64,000 bases of DNA. Origin: Undibacterium sp. YM2. Lineage in GTDB: Bacteria > Pseudomonadota > Gammaproteobacteria > Burkholderiales > Burkholderiaceae_D. Position 1 is the stretch's first letter; each line of letters begins with the position of its first letter. The position numbers were made by a program, and so were the translations under genes. The stretch spans positions 2,170,001 through 2,234,000 of the forward strand of contig NZ_AP018441.1 of assembly GCF_009937975.1 (NCBI RefSeq), written 5' to 3'. Below, piece after piece: positions 57,570 through 64,000 of the stretch. The notes under the pieces were generated by a model. It saw only the letters and a program-made list of their open reading frames with translations, had not been told where the DNA came from and did not search any database.

Positions 57570-57736
57570 AAACCTGAAAATCCTGGAGATTAAGGAGTTT
57601 TGCCAGTTACGGGCGGGATAGTCGGCGCAGTATGGTCAGCGCAGCACGGACATGCTAACGAAGTCGTGATCAGAGTTGGTCGTCTGTGAAAATCAGCAGC
57701 GCGTAATCAAAGCGCAAGCAGACCGTGCAAGCACGA

Positions 57737-58228
57737 TCAGGTAGCGATATAGCCCTTGCCAAGCGTAGTTTTGACGGTCGATTGACCATTGGGGCCGTAC
57801 ATGGAGCCAGCCTGATTATTGTTTTTCTGTAATAAATGCAAGGTTGCCTGGTTCAGCGATAATCTGCGGTTGATCAGCAAACCATTGGTGCGGTTGTCTT
57901 CTTTGGCTTGCACAGTCAGTTGCAATAAAGCATCCCAGTCCTGCGCGCTGGTTTGGGCGACGCCGGCTTGTTGCAAATAAGCCTGCATGCCGTCTATGTC
58001 AGCATTAAATCCAAGTTCATTCAAAAAGCTGTTACGCTTTTTTTCCAGTTCTGTCATTTTGACCACAAGCTGTCCCTTGCTCTGGGTAAAGTCATTGAGC
58101 TGGACTATATCGCTTTCTACCAATGCCGCCTGCTCTTGCTTGAGCAAATCAGCAAGCGAAGACATGATGCTCACTTCTTCCTGCAGGCATTGTTGAATAG
58201 CGCTATGTCCGGAACCTGTTGCGTTCAT
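57737..58228 (-). CDS. flgN: flagella synthesis protein FlgN
   Basis: Export chaperone for hook-filament junction proteins FlgK and FlgL. It has 163 residues, all helical, starting MNATGSGHSAIQQCLQEEVSIMSSLADLLKQEQAALVESDI. The end (NQAGSMYGPNGQSTVKTTLGKGYIAT) fits the FlgN family tail. It lies four bases after flgM, with no ribosome site conflict, as usual. The gap to motD (57570-57736) holds no gene or terminator I can support. Confidence 0.9.
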   Translation of the reverse strand: MNATGSGHSAIQQCLQEEVSIMSSLADLLKQEQAALVESDIVQLNDFTQSKGQLVVKMTELEKKRNSFLNELGFNADIDGMQAYLQQAGVAQTSAQDWDALLQLTVQAKEDNRTNGLLINRRLSLNQATLHLLQKNNNQAGSMYGPNGQSTVKTTLGKGYIAT

Positions 58229-58231
58229 TTT

Positions 58232-58537
58232 TTAACGTTTTCTGGCGTTGAGCAAATCTTTAACTGTTTCCAGAAGCCCGTCAGCGACTTTTTCCGAATT
58301 GACCTGGAAGCGTCCTTCGGAAATGGCCAGCTTGATAGCTTCCACCTTCTTGGTCTCAAACACAGCATTGCTTGCCTGCGTACTTTGCAAGGCTTGCAAC
58401 TGTGAAGACAGGGTCGAAATTTGTACTTTCGACGAATTCGCCACGGGTACCGCAGTTTCCGCGGGTTTTTCCGTGCGAGCCTGTTGCGGGCTGACTGGCA
58501 GTCCCGCGGTCTTATTCAGTGCGTCATCAATTTTCAC
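58232..58537 (-). CDS. flgM: anti-sigma-28 factor FlgM
   Basis: Binds FliA and is exported when the hook is complete, releasing sigma-28. I start it at the GTG in AGAGGGTATCGCTGTG, giving MKIDDALNKTAG and 101 residues. The frame is open 11 codons further up. The N-terminal half is disordered and the C-terminal half (KVEAIKLAISEGRFQVNSEKVADGLLETVKDLL) carries the sigma-binding helices. A perfect sigma-28 promoter precedes it. Confidence 0.93.
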   Translation of the reverse strand: MKIDDALNKTAGLPVSPQQARTEKPAETAVPVANSSKVQISTLSSQLQALQSTQASNAVFETKKVEAIKLAISEGRFQVNSEKVADGLLETVKDLLNARKR

Positions 58538-58581
58538 AGCGATACCCTCTAGTGTGGGACTTACAAACATCTACATCCAGT

Positions 58582-58608
58582 TTATCGGCTGTGTAATTTT
58601 AAACTTTA
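58582..58608 (-). promoter_or_regulatory. sigma-28 (FliA) promoter of flgM-flgN
   Basis: On the minus strand TAAAGTTT (complement of 58601-58608), an 11-base spacer, and GCCGATAA (complement of 58582-58589). This is the exact FliA consensus. The start of transcription is expected near 58575, about 38 bases before the flgM GTG. Confidence 0.95.
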
Positions 58609-58664
58609 ACCTTACTGCGAAAAAATATTGCATGTACTTAATTTCAGCTACAAATATCTTGCCA

Positions 58665-59390
58665 TCAGTAAACTATTTCTATAATGCCACCATTCTTCGC
58701 AACGCCACTGATGGTTTGCCCTGAACTGGTCTTGGCCTTGGCAATTTGTCCATCTGCCGCATTATTTAGGGCGATGGCATCTGTTGCTACCTGGAAACCT
58801 GGGCCGTGGCTGATTACCCGCACTGATTGCCCTTGTTGCACGACCGCAGGACTTTTGAGTGCGTCGAGGCGCATGACACCACCGGAAGCCATGGAAACCT
58901 GCATGGTTTTGCCTATCGCCTGTTCAGGCGCGGTGATGACGCCAGCGGGCAATTTCGCAATATCACCCCTTTGTTTGCTTAAATCGCTGAGTGAGATGAC
59001 TTGCCCATGGGTAAGCGCATTGGCTGCCACGTAGTAATCTGCCGTCACCTGCACATTTGCCTGCAAATACACCAGCCAGGGAGCGGGGGCAGTGCAACGT
59101 ATTGCCAGGGTGACCTTGCCCCAGGGTTTGCTGCCAGGTAATAAATAAGGGTTGGGGTTGTCGCAGGCCTGCAGATTGAGGCGTTTATCGACTTCGCCTA
59201 CCGTTACCTGTACGTCATTGCTGAGACCTGATGCCTGTAGTGTCAAAAAGTCCAGGGCGATCTGGCGCAACTGTGCAGCATCCTGGACCTGGCTTACCGG
59301 GGCGGCCTGGCTCAGGCATGCCAGGCTCATCAAGGACAGGGCCAAAACTTGCTTGTAGTTGTGCTTGCTGAATATCTTTGCGGCTTTCAT
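58665..59390 (-). CDS. flgA: flagella basal body P-ring formation protein FlgA
   Basis: Periplasmic chaperone for FlgI P-ring assembly. It has 241 residues from the second ATG of a tandem pair (AGGA at a suitable distance); the first ATG at 59393 adds one residue. Signal peptide about 1-30 (LALSLMSLACLSQAAPVS). The C-terminal SAF domain is recognised in ALTHGQVISLSDLSKQRGDIAKLPAGVITAPEQAIGKTM and GQSVRVISHGPGFQV. It is transcribed away from flgB, sharing about 185 bases of promoter region. Confidence 0.94.
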   Translation of the reverse strand: MKAAKIFSKHNYKQVLALSLMSLACLSQAAPVSQVQDAAQLRQIALDFLTLQASGLSNDVQVTVGEVDKRLNLQACDNPNPYLLPGSKPWGKVTLAIRCTAPAPWLVYLQANVQVTADYYVAANALTHGQVISLSDLSKQRGDIAKLPAGVITAPEQAIGKTMQVSMASGGVMRLDALKSPAVVQQGQSVRVISHGPGFQVATDAIALNNAADGQIAKAKTSSGQTISGVAKNGGIIEIVY

Positions 59391-59575
59391 CATGTTTCCT
59401 GCCGGGGTTGTGCTGAACTCTATTTTAGGATTTGCAGGTTTTTTTGAATGCCTGAATAAACGGGTTTTTCCCTTTCTGCTCGCCTGATCAAACTTGCGCC
59501 CCGGCGAATAAGATGCAAGGTATAGAAAACCCTTGTATGCCTCAAGCGCACGGCGCGATGGCGAAGGAGAGAAAG

Positions 59576-59980
59576 ATGGTTGGCAGGTTAGATGACTTTT
59601 TGAAATTCCATGAGGCTGCGCTGTCTGTGCGTGGGCAGCGTCAGCAATTGCTGGCATCCAATATTGCCAATGCTGACACGCCTAATTACAAGGCGAAGGA
59701 CATTGATTTTTCAAGTGCACTCAGTCATGCCCTGGGGCAAAACCTGAACCAGTCGCCAACTGCGCTGGCCAAGACTGCCGCCCAGCATATCGATACACCG
59801 GGTAGCGTGGCAGGCATGGCACCACAATACCGGCCCACTGTACAGGGCAGTGTTGATGGCAATACGGTTGATATGGATGTGGAACGCAATCAGTTTACCG
59901 ACAATGCACTGCGTTATGAGGCCAGTCTGACCATCATCAATATGCAGATCAAGAATATGTTGGCAGCGATACAGGGATAA
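59576..59980 (+). CDS. flgB: flagellar basal body rod protein FlgB
   Basis: Proximal rod component. It has 134 residues from the ATG at 59576, with AAGGAGA six bases ahead. MVGRLDDFLKFHEAALSVRGQRQQLLASNIANADTPNYKAKDIDF holds the rod N-terminal motif (LASNIANADTPNYKA). The C-terminal heptad helix is NALRYEASLTIINMQIKNMLAAIQG. The frame is open 21 codons upstream, but this start fits the family. First gene of flgBCDEFG. Confidence 0.96.
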   Translation: MVGRLDDFLKFHEAALSVRGQRQQLLASNIANADTPNYKAKDIDFSSALSHALGQNLNQSPTALAKTAAQHIDTPGSVAGMAPQYRPTVQGSVDGNTVDMDVERNQFTDNALRYEASLTIINMQIKNMLAAIQG

Positions 59981-59995
59981 TCAAGGATAACCATC

Positions 59996-60400
59996 ATGTC
60001 ACTCTTTAATGTCTTCAATGTTGCCGGATCGGCCATGAGCGCGCAGTCGCAGCGCCTGAATGTGGTGACCAGTAACCTGGCCAATGCCGACAGTGTCACC
60101 AGTTCAGACGGTACTCCTTACAAGGCCAAGCAGGTGGTGTTCAGTGCGGTGCCGGTGGCGGGTACGGCTTCTACCGCCGTCAAGGTAAATGAGGTTGTAG
60201 AAGATACTAATCCGCCTAAACTGATGTATGACCCAAAACACCCGATGGCAGATGAAAAAGGTTATGTCGCCATGCCTAATGTGAATGTGGTGGAAGAAAT
60301 GGTGAATATGATTTCAGCATCACGTTCATATCAAAACAATGTAGAAGTCATGAATGCAGCAAAAACCATGCTGCTGAAAACCTTGACTTTAGGGCAATAA
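59996..60400 (+). CDS. flgC: flagellar basal body rod protein FlgC
   Basis: Proximal rod component of 134 residues. The N-terminal flagellar rod motif is [34 protein letters not shown]. The C-terminal part [35 protein letters not shown] is the hallmark rod helix. It follows flgB by 15 bases with AAGGATA upstream. Confidence 0.97.
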   Translation: MSLFNVFNVAGSAMSAQSQRLNVVTSNLANADSVTSSDGTPYKAKQVVFSAVPVAGTASTAVKVNEVVEDTNPPKLMYDPKHPMADEKGYVAMPNVNVVEEMVNMISASRSYQNNVEVMNAAKTMLLKTLTLGQ

Positions 60401-60421
60401 GATTTTTGTAAGGAATAAATC

Positions 60422-61099
60422 ATGGCTACCACCAGCGGCGTACAAAGCAGCACCGTCGATCCAGCTTTGCTGACAACGATGAACGGGGCAAAGGCATCAA
60501 CCAATTCGACTGAAGATGCAAAAAACACTTTCATGACTCTGCTGGTAACCCAGCTCAAGAATCAGGACCCGTTGAACCCCATGGACAATGCCCAGGTGAC
60601 CAGCCAGCTTGCGCAATTATCAACGGTCTCCGGTATTGATAAACTCAATGCGTCAGTGACTGCGCTGAGTGCCAGTTTCCAGAATGGCCAAAACCTGCAA
60701 GCTGCCAATATGATAGGTCATGGCGTCATCGCGCCAGGCAATACCATGGTCGTGACCGATGGCAAGGGGATTTATGGCCTTGAGTTGCCGCAAGCAGCCA
60801 GCAATGTTGATGTCGTGATACGCGACAGCTCCAATGTCGTGGTAAGGAAAATGACCCTCGGTGCCTTGCCGCAAGGCGTGAATACCCTGACCTGGGATGG
60901 CAAGACCGATGCAGGGGCGACAGCGGCTAACGGTGCCTATAAATTCGAGTTTGTTGCCAATGCGGCAGATAAAAAACTGGATGTAACCAGCCTCGCATTT
61001 GGCGTGGTTTCCAGCATCACCTCGGGCTCCCAGGGCTTGAAGCTCAGCCTGCCCAATATCGGTGATGTCAGCATGAGTGATGTAAAGCAAATCTATTGA
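60422..61099 (+). CDS. flgD: flagellar hook assembly protein FlgD
   Basis: Hook-cap scaffold removed after hook growth. It has 225 residues. The N-terminal MxxLLVTQLKNQDPLNPMDNAQVTSQLAQLSTVSGI motif is clear. The C-terminal part has the tudor-like/FN3 pair: VVRKMTLGALPQGVNTLTWDGKTDAGATAANGAYKFE. Ribosome site GTAAGGA near the ATG. Confidence 0.97.
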   Translation: MATTSGVQSSTVDPALLTTMNGAKASTNSTEDAKNTFMTLLVTQLKNQDPLNPMDNAQVTSQLAQLSTVSGIDKLNASVTALSASFQNGQNLQAANMIGHGVIAPGNTMVVTDGKGIYGLELPQAASNVDVVIRDSSNVVVRKMTLGALPQGVNTLTWDGKTDAGATAANGAYKFEFVANAADKKLDVTSLAFGVVSSITSGSQGLKLSLPNIGDVSMSDVKQIY

Positions 61100-61171
61100 T
61101 CCTTGGAGTAATCCTGTATCAAATCCTGTAGTAATGAGTGAACGAATTAGCCTAAGTAAGGGAGAAATATC

Positions 61172-62506
61172 ATGGGTTTTCAACAAGGACTGAGTGGACT
61201 TAATGCTGCTTCCAAATCCCTGGATGTCATTGGTAATAATATTGCCAATGCCAGTACCGTGGGTTTCAAGCAGGGGCAGACGCAATTTGCCGACGTTTAT
61301 GCCAACTCACTGAATGGTTCTTCCGCAGGGACTGTGGGTATCGGTACCAAGGTATCTGGCGTGGTGCAGCAATTCACGCAGGGTAATATTTCGACGACGA
61401 ATAACCCGCTGGATATTGCGATCAACGGAGGTGGTTTTTTCCGCATGTCCACCAATGGTGCGATTACCTATACACGTAACGGTCAGTTCCAGCTTGATAA
61501 GCTCGGTAACATCGTCAATGCGCAAGGTGCGCAATTGACAGGTTATGTGGCGAATGCTGCAGGTGTATTATCGACAGGTGCCGCTGCGCCTATCAATATC
61601 AATACAGCTGACATTCCGCCAGCGCAGACGACGACCATCAATGCGGTCATGAATCTCGATTCGCGCAAATTGGTTCCCGGTACACAATTACCAGCAACCA
61701 TACCACCAGTGATTACCCCTATCGCATTCAGTGCGACTGATCCGACTACTTATAATAGCTCGACCTCGGTCGCTGTATTTGACAGTCTGGGTAACTCGCA
61801 TGTGGTTCAGTCATTTTTTGTAAAGCGCGATAATCTTGCGACACCTCCGACTTTGCCGGTAACAATAGAATGGGATGTCTTTGCTACAGTCGATGGTGTT
61901 TTGATTAATGGTGCTGGCGCAACAACAAACTCCATCACCCGTCTTGGTTTTGACAATCTGGGAAAACTGAGTTCAGTTACCCCACCGTTCTCTGCCACAG
62001 ATCCACGTGCAACTACCTTGACCGTACCTGTCAGTACAGGTGCCGTTACGCCTATCAATACTACTTTGGATATCAAATACGATTTCACCGGTACTACGCA
62101 ATTCGGTTCTGATTTCAGCGTTAGTAAAAACACCCAGGACGGTTATGCGTCCGGTAAACTGGCGAAGTTCAATACGGCCAAGGACGGTACTATCGTTGGT
62201 AGTTATACCAATGGTAAAACTTCAGTTCTGGCGCAAGTGGTGCTGGCGAATTTTACCAATCCTAACGGTTTGCAATCGACGGGTGACAACCAGTGGATAG
62301 AAACTGCGGCTTCTGGTAATTCCCTGGTTGGTCCGCCAAATTCGGGCAGTCTGGGTACGCTGACTTCATCAGCGACAGAAGATTCAAATACTGACCTGAC
62401 GGGTGAGCTGGTGAATATGATTACTGCACAGCGCGTGTATCAGGCCAATGCACAAACCATCAAAACGCAGGATCAGGTTTTGCAGACGCTAGTTAACTTG
62501 CGTTAA
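61172..62506 (+). CDS. flgE: flagellar hook protein FlgE
   Basis: Structural protein of the hook. It has 444 residues. The N-terminal motif GFQQGLSGLNAASKSLDVIGNNIANASTVGFKQ and the C-terminal TGELVNMITAQRVYQANAQTIKTQDQVLQTLVNLR are conserved, with the variable D2 domain between them (about 150-360). The FlgE-specific IAINGGGFFRMS and AVFDSLGNSHVVQSFF are present. Confidence 0.97.
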   Translation: MGFQQGLSGLNAASKSLDVIGNNIANASTVGFKQGQTQFADVYANSLNGSSAGTVGIGTKVSGVVQQFTQGNISTTNNPLDIAINGGGFFRMSTNGAITYTRNGQFQLDKLGNIVNAQGAQLTGYVANAAGVLSTGAAAPININTADIPPAQTTTINAVMNLDSRKLVPGTQLPATIPPVITPIAFSATDPTTYNSSTSVAVFDSLGNSHVVQSFFVKRDNLATPPTLPVTIEWDVFATVDGVLINGAGATTNSITRLGFDNLGKLSSVTPPFSATDPRATTLTVPVSTGAVTPINTTLDIKYDFTGTTQFGSDFSVSKNTQDGYASGKLAKFNTAKDGTIVGSYTNGKTSVLAQVVLANFTNPNGLQSTGDNQWIETAASGNSLVGPPNSGSLGTLTSSATEDSNTDLTGELVNMITAQRVYQANAQTIKTQDQVLQTLVNLR

Positions 62507-62566
62507 TAGTGATTTTTATTTGAATTGACATGCGTCTTTTAAATCTCAGGCAAACAGGAGCGGCTC

Positions 62567-63307
62567 ATGGATAGACTGGTATATACCGCGATGACCGGTG
62601 CCAAGCATATCCTTGAGCAGCAGGCTACCGTCTCGCATAATCTGGCCAATGTCTCGACTACGGGTTTCCGGGCGCAGTTGGATTCATTCCGTGCCGTGCC
62701 TGTCAAAAGCGATGGTCTCGCTACCCGCGCTTTTGTCGTGGATGCTACGGTCGGCACTGACTTTTCTACTGGCGCCATGCAAAACACAGGGCGTGAACTG
62801 GATGTGGCAGTCGAAGGCAAGGGCTGGCTGGTGGTGGAGAAGGCGGATGGCACAGAGGCCTTTACCAGGCATGGCAGTTTGAAGGTCAATGAAAACGGTA
62901 TTTTGCAAACCCAGAGTGGTTTGAATGTCGTCGGTGATGGCGGTCCCATTACCATACCGCCGGAAGTATCGATTGCGATTGCCAAGGACGGTACGGTATC
63001 GACCATACCCACCGGCACCAAGCCAAATGCAGTGCAAGTCATAGGTCGTCTGAAACTGGTCAATCCGCCTGAAGAAAACCTGGTGCGCGGCGATGATGGT
63101 TTGTTCAAAACCAAGGATGGTACTGCGGTTGATGCCGATCCCCTGGTAGGTGTGGCAGGCGGCATGCTGGAAAACAGTAATGTGAATGTCGTTGAATCCA
63201 TGGTCAATATGATTAATCTGGCGCGCAGCTTTGAAATGCAAATGAAGCTTTTGCAGAATGCCGAGAATAACGCCACTAAAGCCAGTCAGATCCTGACTTT
63301 GAGTTGA
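62567..63307 (+). CDS. flgF: flagellar basal body rod protein FlgF
   Basis: Proximal rod protein of 246 residues. N-terminal MDRLVYTAMTGAKHILEQQATVSHNLANVSTTGFRAQ, C-terminal NVNVVESMVNMINLARSFEMQMKLLQNAENNATKASQILTLS. The middle RELDVAVEGKGWLVV is typical. Ribosome site CAGGAG ahead of the ATG. flgG follows after 86 bases. Confidence 0.96.
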   Translation: MDRLVYTAMTGAKHILEQQATVSHNLANVSTTGFRAQLDSFRAVPVKSDGLATRAFVVDATVGTDFSTGAMQNTGRELDVAVEGKGWLVVEKADGTEAFTRHGSLKVNENGILQTQSGLNVVGDGGPITIPPEVSIAIAKDGTVSTIPTGTKPNAVQVIGRLKLVNPPEENLVRGDDGLFKTKDGTAVDADPLVGVAGGMLENSNVNVVESMVNMINLARSFEMQMKLLQNAENNATKASQILTLS

Positions 63308-63393
63308 GTGCTGATGTAGCACAATAGCCTTGTAGAAGTCTTTGCCGCGAAGATAAAGCGACGCAAAGTAAACCAGGGCAAAAGGGGAAAGCA

Positions 63394-64000
63394 ATGATAC
63401 GTTCACTATGGATAGCCAAGACTGGCCTGGATGCGCAGCAAACGCAGATGGATGTCGTATCCAATAACCTGGCCAACGTCAGCACCAATGGCTTTAAACG
63501 TTCACGTGCCGTGTTCGAGGATTTGCTGTACCAAAATATTCGCCAGCCCGGCGCGCAAAGCTCGCAACAAACGCAATTGCCATCCGGCCTGCAACTCGGT
63601 ACTGGTGTACGTCCAGTCGCCACAGAAAAGATTTTCACGCAAGGCAATTTGCAACAGACCGGTAATAGCAAGGACGTGGCAATTCAGGGGCAGGGATTCT
63701 TCCAGGTTCTGCTGCCTGATGGTTCTACTGCCTATACCCGTGACGGTTCCTTCCAGACAGATAATCAGGGGCAGTTGGTGACCTCCAGCGGTTTTGTGAT
63801 TCAGCCAGCGATTACTATTCCTGCCAACGCACAATCGATTACGGTGGGGCGCGATGGTACGGTTTCTGTCACCCAGCCAGGTTCGGTAGCGCCTGTGCAG
63901 GTCGGTTCACTGCAATTGGCTACATTCATCAACCCGGCTGGTTTGATGGCGATGGGTGAAAATCTGTACGTAGAAACTGCGGCCTCTGGCAATCCGGGTA
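63394..64000 (+). CDS. flgG: flagellar basal body rod protein FlgG (3' end outside window)
   Basis: Distal rod protein. The ATG at 63394 is preceded by AGGGGAAA. The visible 202 residues start [47 protein letters not shown], the FlgG signature, then [52 protein letters not shown]. The family is about 260 residues, so about 60 are beyond the window edge. flgH is expected next. Confidence 0.97.
   Translation, partial: MIRSLWIAKTGLDAQQTQMDVVSNNLANVSTNGFKRSRAVFEDLLYQNIRQPGAQSSQQTQLPSGLQLGTGVRPVATEKIFTQGNLQQTGNSKDVAIQGQGFFQVLLPDGSTAYTRDGSFQTDNQGQLVTSSGFVIQPAITIPANAQSITVGRDGTVSVTQPGSVAPVQVGSLQLATFINPAGLMAMGENLYVETAASGNPG

Noticed and set aside
57570..57736. Possible terminator between motD and flgN
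   Set aside because: No convincing stem with a T run on either strand.
1..64000. CRISPR arrays, rRNA operons, complete insertion sequences or prophage genes
   Set aside because: No regularly spaced short repeats, rRNA, transposase or phage genes found by reading the sequence.

Overview
The window comes from a flagellated, mid-GC (about 50%) Gram-negative bacterium. Gene content and order point to Betaproteobacteria, Burkholderiales, most likely Oxalobacteraceae (an Undibacterium- or Herminiimonas-like genome). Supporting signs are priB between rpsF and rpsR, the asd-fimV-truA and lepA-lepB-DUF4845-rnc-era-recO-pdxJ-acpS blocks, entericidin inside the leucine operon, and pgsA followed by tRNA-Gly/Cys/Leu. 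The genus is inference.

Layout. 1-6.2 kb: protein quality control (tig, cut by the window start, then clpP, clpX, lon). 6.3-7.0 kb: lexA on the minus strand with two SOS boxes. 7.1-10.3 kb: rpsF-priB-rpsR-rplI with an S6:S18-type leader, then dnaB, whose promoter suggests a leaderless mRNA. 10.4-12.1 kb: a PhoU-like/Pit phosphate transport pair. 12.2-16.8 kb (minus strand): a LytS/LytTR-type two-component pair with an unusual sensor, and a REC-DUF3369-GGDEF-EAL protein. 17.1-23.2 kb: aroC, leuC-entericidin-leuD-leuB and asd. 23.6-27.3 kb: fimV and truA. 27.5-34.5 kb: the lepA-to-acpS translation and RNA-processing operon. 34.6-37.1 kb: uvrC and pgsA. 37.1-37.9 kb: five tRNAs, including three identical tRNA-Gly copies.

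38-49.6 kb is the accessory part: a small Sm-like protein, an exported tandem Tudor-like protein, an acyltransferase, a CHASE2-adenylate cyclase/SH3/M48 operon, a periplasmic binding protein, two TetR regulators, a TetX-like flavin monooxygenase and an MFS transporter. Two short palindromic TA-flanked elements (MITE-like) lie here and a third lies between leuB and asd.

49.8-64 kb is a flagellar cluster: flhB-flhA-flhF-flhG-fliA-motC-motD, then flgN-flgM and flgA on the minus strand, then flgBCDEFG, with flgG running off the end. A consensus sigma-28 promoter reads into flgM-flgN.

Three genes (rnc, uvrC and an M48 peptidase) are each broken by a single missing G in a G run. One of them is rnc, and all three read through after restoring one base, so undercalled homopolymers in the assembly are the likely cause. 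No CRISPR array, complete prophage, rRNA gene or full insertion sequence was seen.
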